Source: Zobellia laminariae (GTDB lineage: Bacteria > Bacteroidota > Bacteroidia > Flavobacteriales > Flavobacteriaceae). From it: 64,000 nucleotides of DNA. The DNA lies in the NCBI RefSeq assembly GCF_009725995.1, contig NZ_RCNS01000002.1:62001-126000 (forward strand), read 5' to 3'. Positions 9,459 through 19,498 of this stretch are shown here, piece after piece. How positions within the stretch are numbered: position 1 is the first letter of the stretch; every line of letters begins with the position of its first letter. Position numbers and translations under genes: made by a program. The notes below the pieces were generated by a model. It was not told where the DNA came from and ran no database searches. It saw only the letters and a list, made by a program, of their open reading frames with translations.

Positions 9459-10571
9459 CTATTCGAAATAGTTCATGATTCTGTAGCCACCTTCTTTTAA
9501 GTAAGTGTCTTTCTTCATCAATTTTAAATCGCTCTGCATCATATCTTCGATCAAGTCTTTCAAATCGTATTTAGGAATCCATCCTAATTTATTATTTGCT
9601 TTACTTGGATCACCAATAAGTAAATCAACTTCTGTTGGTCTAAAGTATCTTGGATCTACGGAAACAATTTCTTTTCCTATTTCAACTTGGTAATCAGGGT
9701 TGCTACAAGAAACTACAGTTCCTACTTCGTCAACACCTTCACCTTTAAATGCAACTTCTATACCTGCATGAGCGAAACTCATTTTTACGAAATCACGAAC
9801 AGTGGTGGTTTTACCAGTAGCAATTACCCAATCTTCTGGCTCATCGGCCTGAAGAATCATCCACATCATTCTTACGTAATCTTTTGCATGACCCCAATCT
9901 CTTTTAGCATCAAGATTACCTAAGTATATCTTGTCTTGAAGGCCTAAAGCAATTCTAGAAGCAGCTCTTGTAATTTTACGAGTTACAAAAGTTTCCCCAC
10001 GTATAGGAGATTCATGGTTAAAAAGTATACCGTTACAAGCGTACATGCCGTAAGCCTCACGATAGTTTACAGTAATCCAATATGCGTACATTTTTGCAAC
10101 AGCATAAGGGCTACGAGGGTAAAACGGAGTAGTTTCTGACTGAGGTACTTCCTGTACCTTTCCGTATAGCTCAGAAGTTGAAGCCTGATAGATTCTAGTT
10201 TTTTTCTCCAGACCTAAAAGACGAACAGCATCTAAAATACGTAAAGTACCAATACCATCTGCATTTGCAGTATATTCTGGAGTCTCAAAAGAAACCGCAA
10301 CATGGCTCATTGCCGCCAAGTTGTAAATTTCGTCTGGTTCTATTTCCTTTATAAGGCGAATAAGATTGGTACTATCCGTCATGTCACCGTAGTGAAGATG
10401 AAGGTTTCTACCTTCAACATGAGGATCTTGATATAAGTGGTCAATTCGATCAGTATTAAAAAGAGAGGATCTTCTTTTAAGTCCGTGAACTTGGTATCCT
10501 TTTTTTAATAAAAATTCAGCCAAGTATGCTCCATCTTGTCCTGTAATTCCTGTAATCAAACATTTTTTCAT
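9459..10571 (-). CDS. gmd: GDP-mannose 4,6-dehydratase
   Basis: A 370-residue extended SDR protein. The cofactor motif [10 protein letters not shown] is at residues 8-17, [11 protein letters not shown] carries the catalytic Thr/Ser-Glu part, and [15 protein letters not shown] carries Y-x-x-x-[17 protein letters not shown] and [10 protein letters not shown] are hallmarks of Gmd. The length matches the family. It forms a two-gene operon with fcl, located downstream with a 1-bp gap. A CATCTTTG sequence on the - strand at 10615-10608, one mismatch from TAnnTTTG, is a possible promoter box. Confidence 0.96.
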   Translation of the reverse strand: MKKCLITGITGQDGAYLAEFLLKKGYQVHGLKRRSSLFNTDRIDHLYQDPHVEGRNLHLHYGDMTDSTNLIRLIKEIEPDEIYNLAAMSHVAVSFETPEYTANADGIGTLRILDAVRLLGLEKKTRIYQASTSELYGKVQEVPQSETTPFYPRSPYAVAKMYAYWITVNYREAYGMYACNGILFNHESPIRGETFVTRKITRAASRIALGLQDKIYLGNLDAKRDWGHAKDYVRMMWMILQADEPEDWVIATGKTTTVRDFVKMSFAHAGIEVAFKGEGVDEVGTVVSCSNPDYQVEIGKEIVSVDPRYFRPTEVDLLIGDPSKANNKLGWIPKYDLKDLIEDMMQSDLKLMKKDTYLKEGGYRIMNYFE

Positions 10572-10778
10572 AATGCCGAGTTCTAATGGTTTTTTTATTT
10601 ACTTGCGCAAAGATGTCGATTTATATTCTTACAAGAGTAACATCGGCTTTAAAATTATTTAAAAATGAGGATATTATCGTTGTAAGGTACTTACTTTGAG
10701 AAAGCCCTATTAAGATCTTCACTTTATGTCAAAAGTTGAATTAGCAAAAAAATCAATCCGGATTAAGGTGTAATGTAG

Positions 10779-12155
10779 TTATTTAAACATCCCCGGAAGC
10801 GGATGTTCCCAACCTTCCCTGTAACTGCGCTGTAGCAATTTTGTAGCTTCAGGGTCATTCATTACAATCATCTGTTTTTGATCGTAAACCAAAGGTCTCT
10901 CAAGTTTCATGGCCATATTGGCAAGGATACAACTGGCAGTGGAAATATGTGCTTGTTGAATGTTAGCTATTGGTTGTGTTCCGTTCTTGATGGCCGCTAA
11001 AAAATCTAACATATGCGCTCTTGTAGCAGGTGCTGCATGCAATTCAATATCTTTTTCAGTAAGGTCTTCAGGGTATTTTTCTCTTTCGTAAATAACATTG
11101 CCATGTATTTTTTTACCATCGCCATGTGGTACAAAATCATATTTCTTGACATCGCCAGAAAGGGTTCCATTTTCTCCGTATAATTTAAATGACCAAGGGT
11201 ATTCTGGGTCCGCAGGAGTTCCCCAAGATCTATGATTCCATACACAATCAAGCTCATCAAATTCAAAAACTGCGGTTTGCGTATCTGCAATGTTGGACTT
11301 CCCATCTTTTTGTACGTAAATGCCACCTGTAGCACTTATTTTTTTTGGCCATCCTAAATCTAGCATCCATCGTACGGTATCTAGCATATGAACACACATA
11401 TCGCCTGTAATACCATTACCGTATTCCATAAAAGTTCGCCACCAACGTCTGTGAGGTAAGCCATCAAATGGCCTAAGGGGGGCAGGTCCTGTCCACATAT
11501 CATAATTAAAAAAGTGGGGAACGGGTATAACGGGCGGATTACCGTTGGCACGCATATGGTAGTAACAGCAAATTTCTACATGGGAGATTTTACCTAATAA
11601 ACCGGCGTCAACAATATTTTTTTTGGCCTCTACCAAATGGGGTGTGCTCTTTCGCTGCGTACCCACTTGAACCACTTTTCCATATTTATTTGCCGCAGCA
11701 ATTAACGCTTCACCTTCCATTACATCTACACTTATGGGTTTTTGAAGGTAGAGGTGAGCTCCGGATTTTAATACATCTATACCTTGTAAGGCATGCCAAT
11801 GGTCTGGACTTCCCACAAGAACAATATCTAAATCCTTCTCGGCGAGCATTTTTTTATAGTCGACATATAGACGAGGAGTCTTTCTGGATTTTTGCCTTAA
11901 AGCGAATAATTTTCCAGCTTCCTCCAACATATGTTGATCTACGTCGCATAGGGAAACTACTTCAACATTAGCTACTTGCATAAGTCTAAAAAGGTCGCTT
12001 TTGCCATACCACCCCGTACCTATTAATCCAACTCGTAGTGTTTTCTCTCTATTTGCAAAGTCTAGTCCATACGCTCCAAAGGAGGATAACGCCATGAGAC
12101 TAGAGGTACCTTTAATAAAATTCCTTCGGCTTAAAGAACTGATTTTTTTGTGCAT
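10779..12155 (-). CDS. Tat-exported Gfo/Idh/MocA family oxidoreductase
   Basis: A 458-residue protein with a twin-arginine signal S-R-R-N-F-I-K-G near the N-terminus and a hydrophobic stretch after it, so it is probably exported folded with NAD(P) bound. The Rossmann fold begins at RVGLIGTGWYG. The usual E-K-P motif is Q-K-P-I-S here, so the Glu is replaced by Gln. GITGDMCVHMLDTVRWML is the family's C-terminal domain signature. Periplasmic members include the GH109-like NAD-dependent glycosidases and 3-keto-sugar enzymes. It is a single gene, divergent from the esterase gene at 12275; its role in sugar breakdown is inference. Confidence 0.85.
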   Translation of the reverse strand: MHKKISSLSRRNFIKGTSSLMALSSFGAYGLDFANREKTLRVGLIGTGWYGKSDLFRLMQVANVEVVSLCDVDQHMLEEAGKLFALRQKSRKTPRLYVDYKKMLAEKDLDIVLVGSPDHWHALQGIDVLKSGAHLYLQKPISVDVMEGEALIAAANKYGKVVQVGTQRKSTPHLVEAKKNIVDAGLLGKISHVEICCYYHMRANGNPPVIPVPHFFNYDMWTGPAPLRPFDGLPHRRWWRTFMEYGNGITGDMCVHMLDTVRWMLDLGWPKKISATGGIYVQKDGKSNIADTQTAVFEFDELDCVWNHRSWGTPADPEYPWSFKLYGENGTLSGDVKKYDFVPHGDGKKIHGNVIYEREKYPEDLTEKDIELHAAPATRAHMLDFLAAIKNGTQPIANIQQAHISTASCILANMAMKLERPLVYDQKQMIVMNDPEATKLLQRSYREGWEHPLPGMFK

Positions 12156-12274
12156 CGGTTTTGTGTTCGGTTCGCTTCCTAAAGATATTTAAATCATTAC
12201 AATTAAAACTATAGTATTGGGGTACTTTAATAATTTGGTATATTTAAATCTTGATCAAACTAATATCTATTTAT

Positions 12275-13663
12275 ATGAAACCTAAATTTTTTATTGTTAC
12301 TTTTTTATTAGCACTCGCTTGTCAACCCATATGGGCTAAAATTGAATTGCCCAATATATTTTCAGATAATATGGTGATACAGCGAAATGAAAAAGTTTTG
12401 CTCTGGGGATGGGCAGATACAGGGGAAGAAGTTACCGTTCTTACCAGTTGGGATAATAAAGAATACAAAACTAAAACAAGCATAGAAGCAAAGTGGAGTC
12501 TTGAAGTAGATACACCCGAAGCAGGTGGACCTTATGAAATTAATTTTAAGGGTAATGATAATGAGCTTGTATTGAAAAATGTAATGATTGGCGAGGTTTG
12601 GTTAGCTTCCGGACAATCTAATATGGAATGGAGCGCAACAACTAATAAGGGTATTGATAATGCCGAGGAGGAAATAAAAAATGCCAATTATCCCGATATT
12701 CGTTTTTTTACGATAGATAGAAGAACCTCTGAATATCCTCAGGAAAACATACCTGGAGCTTGGGAGGTTTGTACGCCCGAAACAATGAAAAATTTTAGTG
12801 CTATCGCTTACTTTTTTGCAAGAAGATTACAAGGAGAACTCAATGTTCCTATTGGCCTAATAGATAATGCGTGGGGCGGTTCCCCAGCTGAAGTATGGGC
12901 ACCTAAATCTGTTTTTGATGAGAATGATGATTTAAGAGTTTCCGCAGAAAAAGTAGAAGAGTCACGGTGGAGCCCTGTTTCTCCGTCACAGTTATATAAC
13001 GGAATGGTACATGCTATAACACCTTTTAAGATTGCGGGAACTATTTGGTATCAAGGTGAAGCAAATAGAAATCGTTTTGAGATTTACGGTAAACTATTTT
13101 CGGAAATGGTGGGTTCTTGGCGCGAGGCATGGGGTGCTGATTTTCCATTTTATTATGTGCAAATTGCACCCTTTAAATATAAAGAACGAGAAAGAGGCGT
13201 GCAGCTAAGAGATGTGCAAAGGCGTGTACTGAAAACCATACCAAACTCAGGTATGGTAGTCGTAAGTGATATAGCCACCATAGATAATATTCATCCAACC
13301 AACAAACAAGACGTGGGTTTACGTCTTGCGAATTTAGCTTTAAAGGAAACCTATAATAGTTTTGAAGGAGAAGTTTACGGCCCGCTTTTTAAAGAGGTTC
13401 ATCCGCAAGGAAAAAAGATAGAGGTGATCTTTGACCATTCAGCCGGACTTATGTCTAAAGGGAAAAAAGTCACTCATTTTGAAGTGGCTGGCGCTGATGG
13501 AACATACCATCCCGCGAAGGCGATAATTAAAAATGATAAGGTTATTTTGTCTTCAAAAGAAGTTAAGGAACCTTTAAATGTGCGTTTTGCATGGGATAAT
13601 ATTGCAGAGCCAAATCTTTTCAATGCAGCAGGTTTGCCGGCTTCGTCCTTTATAAGTGAGTAA
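12275..13663 (+). CDS. Sialate O-acetylesterase-like SGNH hydrolase, exported
   Basis: About 462 residues from the ATG at 12275; an upstream TTG at 12251 would spoil the signal peptide. The N-terminus MKPKFFIVTFLLALACQPIWA is a clear Sec signal. Then come the N-terminal beta domain (LPNIFSDNMVIQRNEKV), the nucleophile block ASGQSNMEWS, PIGLIDNAWGGSPAE, the IWYQGEANR block and the late Asp-x-x-His region (DNIHPTNKQD). These fit carbohydrate esterases annotated as 9-O-acetylesterase (CE20-like). It probably removes acetyl groups from polysaccharides in the periplasm. The next gene starts about 70 bp downstream. Confidence 0.87.
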   Translation: MKPKFFIVTFLLALACQPIWAKIELPNIFSDNMVIQRNEKVLLWGWADTGEEVTVLTSWDNKEYKTKTSIEAKWSLEVDTPEAGGPYEINFKGNDNELVLKNVMIGEVWLASGQSNMEWSATTNKGIDNAEEEIKNANYPDIRFFTIDRRTSEYPQENIPGAWEVCTPETMKNFSAIAYFFARRLQGELNVPIGLIDNAWGGSPAEVWAPKSVFDENDDLRVSAEKVEESRWSPVSPSQLYNGMVHAITPFKIAGTIWYQGEANRNRFEIYGKLFSEMVGSWREAWGADFPFYYVQIAPFKYKERERGVQLRDVQRRVLKTIPNSGMVVVSDIATIDNIHPTNKQDVGLRLANLALKETYNSFEGEVYGPLFKEVHPQGKKIEVIFDHSAGLMSKGKKVTHFEVAGADGTYHPAKAIIKNDKVILSSKEVKEPLNVRFAWDNIAEPNLFNAAGLPASSFISE

Positions 13664-13731
13664 TTGGTAAGTAACCAATTTTTAATTCAATGCACGGTAT
13701 TCATATAATTTCGTGGAATAAGAAGCGTACT

Positions 13732-15843
13732 ATGACCTTAATATTTTCTAGATTTTTGACCGGTTTTATAATGCTGGTCATGTTTTTTAATGTTTCATGC
13801 AAAGAGAATAAAACCGAGCAGGAAGTGAAAACGCATAAATACACAAATGCCCTTGCAGAGGAAACAAGTCCTTACTTGCTGCAGCATGCCCATAACCCTG
13901 TAAATTGGAGAGCTTGGAGCCAAGAAGCATTAGAGGAAGCCAAAAAAGAAAACAAATTGGTATTGGTTAGTATTGGCTATTCTTCATGTCATTGGTGCCA
14001 TGTAATGGAAGAGGAGACTTTTGAGAACGAGGAGGTCGCAAAAATCATGAACGATAACTTTATCAATATTAAAGTGGATCGAGAAGAACGCCCAGATGTT
14101 GACCAAGTGTATATGACTGCGCTACAATTGATTTCAGGAAATGGAGGGTGGCCTTTAAATGTCATTACATTACCCAACGGAAAACCTCTTTACGGAGGAA
14201 CTTACCATACTAAAGATCAGTGGACAAAAGTACTGACCAAAATAAGCGAGTTATATAAAAATGACCCCAAAAAGGCCGAAGAATATTCGGATATGGTGGC
14301 AGCTGGTATTGCTGAAGCTAATTTAGTAGAACCTGCAAAGGATTTTGAAGCTATAACCAAAGAGGCTGTAAAAACCAGTGTTGAAAATTGGAGTCAGAAC
14401 TGGGATTTAGAAGAAGGCGGAGAAAAGGGCGTTCAGAAATTTATGATTCCCACAAATCTAGATTTTCTATTAAATTATGCTGATTTAACAAAAGACGAAA
14501 AAGCTAAGAATCATGTTAGAAACACGTTAGATAAAATGGCCTTGGGCGGTGTTTACGACCAGATAGGTGGTGGATTTTATAGATACAGCACAGATGCCTT
14601 TTGGAAAGTGCCACACTTTGAAAAAATGCTTTACGATAATGCCCAAGTATTAAGTCTGTATTCCAAAGCATATACTATTTTTAAAGATGATGCGTACAAA
14701 GATGTGGTTTGGGAAACTGTAGATTTTCTAGACAGGGAAATGAAAGATGAGAATGGAGGCTACCATGCCGCTTTGGATGCTGATAGTGAAGGGGAAGAGG
14801 GTAAGTTCTATGTTTGGAAAGAAGAAGAGTTAAAGTCGGTTTTGGGAGATGGTTTCGCACTTTTTTCGGACTACTATACTATAAACAAAGGAGCTGTTTG
14901 GGAGCATGAAAATTATGTTTTACACAGAAAGGTAGACGATGCTACGTTTATAAAAGAGCACGGTATAGAGCAGAGTAAGCTAAATTTTATAAAATCCGAA
15001 TGGAATAAAAAACTCTTAGAAACAAGAAGTAAAAGAGTACGCCCACGAAGCGATGATAAGATTATAACATCTTGGAATGCTCTTTTGATTAATGGATTGG
15101 TAGATGCTTACAAGGCTTTTGGCCAAGATAAATTTTTAGAAAAAGCCGAAAGCGTATTTTCTTTTATAAAATCGAACTCCTATCAAAACGGAAATCTAGT
15201 ACATACGTATAAAAAAGGAAGTCAGCGTAAAGAAGGTTTTATTGAGGATTATGCTTTCATGATAGATGCTTCGCTTCAACTTTATGGAGTTACTTTAAAT
15301 ACGGAATACCTCAATTTTGCCAAGGAGTTGAATAAGACGGTAGAACAAGATTTTGCAGATGAAGCATCTGGTATGTACCATTATAATGAAGGCAATAATC
15401 TCATCGCTAAAATAATAAAGACCGATGATGGTGTAATCCCTTCTCCCAATGCAGTCATGGCAAATAATCTTTTTCAATTAGGGCATGTGGAGTATAATAC
15501 GGACTACACTACAAAGTCAAAACTAATGTTATCTGCAATGGTGCCAGCGATTAAAGAAAGTGCACCAAGTTATTCAAAATGGAATTCGCTTTTATTAAAT
15601 AATACGTACCCTTATTTTGAGATTGCAGTGGTGGGAAAAGACGCAGATATTTTGGTGAAGGCTTTAAACGAAATTCAATTATCAAATTCTTTGATAGTGG
15701 GAAGCAAAGCAAAGAGTGAAGCGCCTCTTTTTAAAGATCGTTATGTGGTAGATAATACATTTATCTATGTATGTCAGAATACAACATGTAAACTTCCTGT
15801 AAAAACTATAAATGAAGCTCTTATGCAATTAAAAAGCTTCTAG
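13732..15843 (+). CDS. Thioredoxin-domain (DUF255, YyaL/SSP411-type) lipoprotein
   Basis: About 703 residues from the ATG at 13732. An ATG at 13690 adds 14 polar residues in front of the signal and is less likely. The signal [20 protein letters not shown] is followed by VSC, a lipobox-like site. The thioredoxin-like DUF255 domain has S-C-H-W-C-H and then [16 protein letters not shown]. The rest is an (alpha/alpha) barrel of the N-acylglucosamine-2-epimerase type, with [14 protein letters not shown] and [13 protein letters not shown]. Family function is not established. The membrane-anchored form here is unusual against cytoplasmic YyaL proteins. A hairpin terminator follows. Confidence 0.85.
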   Translation: MTLIFSRFLTGFIMLVMFFNVSCKENKTEQEVKTHKYTNALAEETSPYLLQHAHNPVNWRAWSQEALEEAKKENKLVLVSIGYSSCHWCHVMEEETFENEEVAKIMNDNFINIKVDREERPDVDQVYMTALQLISGNGGWPLNVITLPNGKPLYGGTYHTKDQWTKVLTKISELYKNDPKKAEEYSDMVAAGIAEANLVEPAKDFEAITKEAVKTSVENWSQNWDLEEGGEKGVQKFMIPTNLDFLLNYADLTKDEKAKNHVRNTLDKMALGGVYDQIGGGFYRYSTDAFWKVPHFEKMLYDNAQVLSLYSKAYTIFKDDAYKDVVWETVDFLDREMKDENGGYHAALDADSEGEEGKFYVWKEEELKSVLGDGFALFSDYYTINKGAVWEHENYVLHRKVDDATFIKEHGIEQSKLNFIKSEWNKKLLETRSKRVRPRSDDKIITSWNALLINGLVDAYKAFGQDKFLEKAESVFSFIKSNSYQNGNLVHTYKKGSQRKEGFIEDYAFMIDASLQLYGVTLNTEYLNFAKELNKTVEQDFADEASGMYHYNEGNNLIAKIIKTDDGVIPSPNAVMANNLFQLGHVEYNTDYTTKSKLMLSAMVPAIKESAPSYSKWNSLLLNNTYPYFEIAVVGKDADILVKALNEIQLSNSLIVGSKAKSEAPLFKDRYVVDNTFIYVCQNTTCKLPVKTINEALMQLKSF

Positions 15844-15873
15844 TTGTAAAAGTAGACGTGAAACCCAGTGTTA

Positions 15874-15903
15874 AAAAAGTGGTAGGGATACACTTTTTAT
15901 TTT
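15874..15903 (+). terminator. Probable rho-independent terminator
   Basis: AAAAAGTG (15874-15881) pairs with CACTTTTT (15891-15898) around a 9-nt loop and runs into a T-rich tail, about 30 bp after the DUF255 gene stop. Stem of 8 bp, mostly A-T. Confidence 0.5.
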
Positions 15904-15933
15904 AAATTGTGCAAACAAACTAACAAACAACAT

Positions 15934-17652
15934 ATGCAAATAAAGGAAAACCCTGAGGAGTACGACGTTATTATCGTAGGCTCCGGGGCAGGTGGAGGTA
16001 TGGCTACAAAACAACTGGCAGATGCCGGTTTAAAAGTAGCCGTTGTAGAAGCAGGTCCTTTCTTCGATCCTGCGGATCCCAAAACAATGACTCAATTAAA
16101 GAACCCTTATGATTCTCCACGTCGTGGTGCGGGTACCACGCGTGCCTTTGGTGAGTGGGATATGTCCTATGGTGATTGGGAGGTTGACGGTGAACCATAT
16201 ACTCAGGCAGAGGGAACTAATTTTAGATGGTGGCGTTCTAGAATGCTAGGTGGGCGTACGAACCATTGGGGAAGAATCTCATTAAGATTTGGACCAAAAG
16301 ATTTTAAAGGAAAGACACGTGATGGTCATGGCGAGGATTGGCCAATAGGATATGATGACGTAAAACCATACTACGATAAAGTTGATAAATTAATTGGGGT
16401 TTTTGGAACCAACGAAGGTTTAGAAAATGACCCAGACGGTTTTTTTCTCCCTCCACCAAAACCAAGGTTACATGAACTTTTTTATATAAAAGGAGCTAAA
16501 AAATCAGGTATTCCTGTAATTCCTGGCCGGCTTTCAATGCTTACCAAACGAATTAATAATGAGCGTGGAGTCTGTTTTTATTGCGGACAATGTTCAAGGT
16601 CATGTTCTGTATATGCAGATTTCTCAGCTGGTAGTTGTTTAATTTTTCCTGCTCAAAAGAACGGTGGTCAAGTAAAGATTTTCGTGAATGCTATGGTACG
16701 TGAGGTAACTACCAATGCAGAAGGTAAGGCAACTGGTGTTTCGTACATCAATAAAGAAGATAGAAAAGAGTATAAGTTAAAAGCTAAAGTAGTTGTACTT
16801 GCAGCATCGGCTTGTAGTTCGGCACGTATTCTTTTAAATAGTAAGAGCAAGCAGCATCCAAACGGTTTAGGAAATAGTAGTGACCTTGTTGGTAAATATT
16901 TACATGATTCTACCGGTAGTAGTGGTATGGCTTTCGTACCAGACTTAATGGATCGTGATGTTTCTTATAACGAAGATGGTGTAGGAGGCATGCACGTTTA
17001 TTCACCTTGGTGGGGAGACAATAAAGCATTAGGTTTTCCTAGAGGATATCATATTGAAGTTTGGGGCGGTATGGGGCAACCTAATTATGGCTTCGGTTTT
17101 GATCAGGACAGCTTCAATAAATTGGTGGGTCAACCAACCGGTGGTTATGGAGATAAACTACGTGATGACGTTAAGCGATATTATGGAGCAATAGTAGGTT
17201 TTGGCGGTAGAGGAGAAGGTTTAGCGGTAAAGGAAAATTACTGTGAAATAGACCCGACTACTGTAGATGATTATGGTATTCCTGTACTGAAGTTCAATTA
17301 TAAATGGTCAGATATTGAAGTTCGCCAAGCTAAGCATATGCAGGATACTTTTGAAGAGATTTCTCATAACATGGGCGGAATCTATTTGAATAAACCAGGC
17401 AAGGATAAGGACTATGGTCTTCATGCTCCCGGAGAAATTATCCATGAGGTAGGAACTACCCGAATGGGTAATGACCCCAAAACTTCTGTAACGAACAAGT
17501 TCAACCAATTGCACGATGTGGACAATGTTTTTATAGTTGATGCAGGACCATTCGTTTCTCAAGCCGATAAAAATTGTACTTGGACCATCTTGGCCTTGTC
17601 TTGGAGAGCATCGGATTATATTATTGAACAATTGAAACAACAAAACCTGTAA
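15934..17652 (+). CDS. GMC family FAD-dependent oxidoreductase
   Basis: About 572 residues from the ATG at 15934; the in-frame TTG at 15907 is rejected. The FAD Rossmann motif is G-S-G-A-G-G-G (near residue 16), followed by VVEAGPFFDP. GGRTNHWGRISLR is the second GMC signature, a Cys-rich patch CFYCGQCSRSC lies mid-protein, and the C-terminal GMC_C domain has HEVGTTRMGNDP and the active-site region DAGPFVSQADKN. It has no signal peptide of its own. The downstream partner overlaps its stop by one base and does carry an export signal, so the complex may be exported by hitchhiking. It probably oxidises a sugar at a carbon hydroxyl (3-keto formation is known for such pairs). Confidence 0.9.
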   Translation: MQIKENPEEYDVIIVGSGAGGGMATKQLADAGLKVAVVEAGPFFDPADPKTMTQLKNPYDSPRRGAGTTRAFGEWDMSYGDWEVDGEPYTQAEGTNFRWWRSRMLGGRTNHWGRISLRFGPKDFKGKTRDGHGEDWPIGYDDVKPYYDKVDKLIGVFGTNEGLENDPDGFFLPPPKPRLHELFYIKGAKKSGIPVIPGRLSMLTKRINNERGVCFYCGQCSRSCSVYADFSAGSCLIFPAQKNGGQVKIFVNAMVREVTTNAEGKATGVSYINKEDRKEYKLKAKVVVLAASACSSARILLNSKSKQHPNGLGNSSDLVGKYLHDSTGSSGMAFVPDLMDRDVSYNEDGVGGMHVYSPWWGDNKALGFPRGYHIEVWGGMGQPNYGFGFDQDSFNKLVGQPTGGYGDKLRDDVKRYYGAIVGFGGRGEGLAVKENYCEIDPTTVDDYGIPVLKFNYKWSDIEVRQAKHMQDTFEEISHNMGGIYLNKPGKDKDYGLHAPGEIIHEVGTTRMGNDPKTSVTNKFNQLHDVDNVFIVDAGPFVSQADKNCTWTILALSWRASDYIIEQLKQQNL

Positions 17653-18374
17653 TGATGGACAGAAGAAAGAGTATACAGACCATGATTCTTGGTGCAGGAG
17701 CTTCTGCACTTGCTTTTCACGGGTGTAAGACCGAAGGAGAGGAGCCCGTATTGCCAGAAACAGCAGTTACTACAGATACCAATTATTATGGCAGGACGCC
17801 TAAAGAAATTGAGCGCGTAGAAAAATTGAATACGGAGCAATTATTCAACGAACATGAGATGGAAACCATTGCTGTTTTAAGCACGGTTATCCTTCCGCCA
17901 AAAGAACCGCATGGTGGTCCTATTGAAGCAGATGTTCCAGCATTTATTGAATTTATTGGTAAAGATATGCCCGATATGCAGAATACATTATTGGGAGGTC
18001 TAATGTGGTTAGACCACAGGTCTAATTCAGATAATGAAATAGAGTTTAAAGGAGCTACCTTGGAGCAACAAAAACAGATTTTGGATACAATCTGTAACCA
18101 TGATTTAGATATACCATTGGATGAACAGCCTTTAGAAATTCAATTTTTCGCATTGATGCGTAATCTTGTGGTTACAGGTTACTACACGTCTAAAGTGGGA
18201 ATTGCAGATTTGGGGTACAAGGGTAATTCACCCAATGTTTGGGACGGTGTTCCAGATGAAGTTCTTAAAAAGCATGGTGTAGCATATGATCCAGAATGGA
18301 TTGCAAAATGTGTGGATCAAAGTAAGAGAAACGATATTGCTGAATGGGACGAAAAGGGAAATTTACTAACATAG
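17652..18374 (+). CDS. Gluconate 2-dehydrogenase subunit 3 family protein
   Basis: A 240-residue protein. Its ATG overlaps the stop of the GMC gene (TAATG), so translation is coupled. The N-terminus MMDRRKSIQTMILGAGASA followed by LAFHGC looks like a Tat signal (R-R-K-S-I) that may end in a lipobox Cys. The domain DUF1059/Gluconate_2-dh3 is suggested by NEHEMETIAVLSTVILPP and by MRNLVVTGYYTSKVGIADLGY. Known family members are small subunits of membrane-bound gluconate/sugar dehydrogenases and act as maturation/export partners. It follows its catalytic partner directly, and a secreted isomerase follows it after 49 bp. Confidence 0.88.
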   Translation: MMDRRKSIQTMILGAGASALAFHGCKTEGEEPVLPETAVTTDTNYYGRTPKEIERVEKLNTEQLFNEHEMETIAVLSTVILPPKEPHGGPIEADVPAFIEFIGKDMPDMQNTLLGGLMWLDHRSNSDNEIEFKGATLEQQKQILDTICNHDLDIPLDEQPLEIQFFALMRNLVVTGYYTSKVGIADLGYKGNSPNVWDGVPDEVLKKHGVAYDPEWIAKCVDQSKRNDIAEWDEKGNLLT

Positions 18375-18423
18375 ATAAATCTGGTTTAGAACAACCATCA
18401 GCTTTTAATCAAAATACAAGAAA

Positions 18424-19245
18424 ATGAAAAAAATAAATATTTTTATTGCAACCGCCCTTTTCACGGTATCACTATCGGCACAAGAAGTAGGTTTGCAACT
18501 TTATAGTTTACGAAATCAGTTTAAGACAGATGTACCCGGAACACTTGAAACTATTCAGGGGTGGGGAATCACGAAAATTGAAGGAGGCGAAACTTACGGT
18601 TTGCCGCTAGATGAATTCAAGAAATTATTGAAATCGAATAGCCTGGATGTGGTAAGTGTAGGAGCTCAATTTGGCGATTTAGAGAAAAATGCACAGCAGG
18701 TAGTGGAAGATGCAAAAGCATATGGCGCCAAGTATGTTATGTGTGCTTGGGTACCTCATGATGATAACAAATGGGATTTGGAAGAAACCAAACATGCTTC
18801 CGAGGTATTTAACAAGGCCGGTAAACTTTTAAAAGAAAACGGAATTACATTGGCATATCATCCACATGGGTATGAATTTCGCCCTTATGAAGATGGCACC
18901 TTATTCGACTATATGATTCAGAACGCTACAGACTATACTTTTGAATTAGATGTGTTTTGGGCGCAACATGGTGGTGCAGACCCTTTGGCATTGATGAAGA
19001 AGTACAAATCTAAATTCACTTTACTCCACTTGAAGGATATGGAAAAAGGAGTAAAAGGAAATAATACGGGACAAGAAGACCATGAAACTAACGTAGTTCT
19101 GGGTCAAGGTCAAGTAGATATTGCTGGTATTGTTGCAGAAGCTAAGGAATTGGGAATTGAATATATGTTCATAGAAGATGAATCATCTAGTGTAGTTGAG
19201 CAAGTTCCTCAAAGCTTAGAGTATTTAAAGAGCTTAGAAAAGTAA
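18424..19245 (+). CDS. Exported sugar phosphate isomerase/epimerase-like protein
   Basis: 273 residues with a Sec signal (MKKINIFIATALFTVSLSAQ, cleaved after Ala-Gln region). The TIM barrel begins at EVGLQLYSLRNQF. Candidate metal ligands are His in LAYHPHGYEF, Asp in TFELDVFWAQHGG, His in LLHLKDME, and Glu in YMFIEDES. Export means it is not acting on sugar phosphates; a keto-sugar made in the periplasm by the GMC pair upstream is a better candidate substrate (inference). Last gene of the three-gene set; a terminator follows. Confidence 0.85.
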   Translation: MKKINIFIATALFTVSLSAQEVGLQLYSLRNQFKTDVPGTLETIQGWGITKIEGGETYGLPLDEFKKLLKSNSLDVVSVGAQFGDLEKNAQQVVEDAKAYGAKYVMCAWVPHDDNKWDLEETKHASEVFNKAGKLLKENGITLAYHPHGYEFRPYEDGTLFDYMIQNATDYTFELDVFWAQHGGADPLALMKKYKSKFTLLHLKDMEKGVKGNNTGQEDHETNVVLGQGQVDIAGIVAEAKELGIEYMFIEDESSSVVEQVPQSLEYLKSLEK

Positions 19246-19269
19246 TCTAGTACAATTTTTAATGGCAGG

Positions 19270-19307
19270 GGCCTTTATCTTTTTTAAGGTAAAGGCCTTT
19301 GTTTTTT
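19270..19307 (+). terminator. Rho-independent terminator
   Basis: GGCCTTTA (19270-19277) pairs with TAAAGGCC (19290-19297), 12-nt loop, followed by TTTGTTTTTT. It ends the GMC/subunit-3/isomerase operon. Confidence 0.8.
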
Positions 19308-19498
19308 AATCATTTTATTGGTGCTTTAAAATAGATTGTATGCACTACAGACCTTAAAGGTCTAAGGCGGTTAAATTGAAAAAAAATATTGGTTCTATTC
19401 TGCTTAATAGAACTGAGAATTGTAGCCTGGTAATAAAAAATATTGTTACCTTATGGTCGCTTAAAACCAAATAACTGCTTATGTGTTCCCACAGACCA

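Noticed and set aside
11006..11335. 109-codon frame on the same strand inside the Tat Gfo/Idh gene
   Set aside because: Out-of-frame shadow of a clear oxidoreductase.
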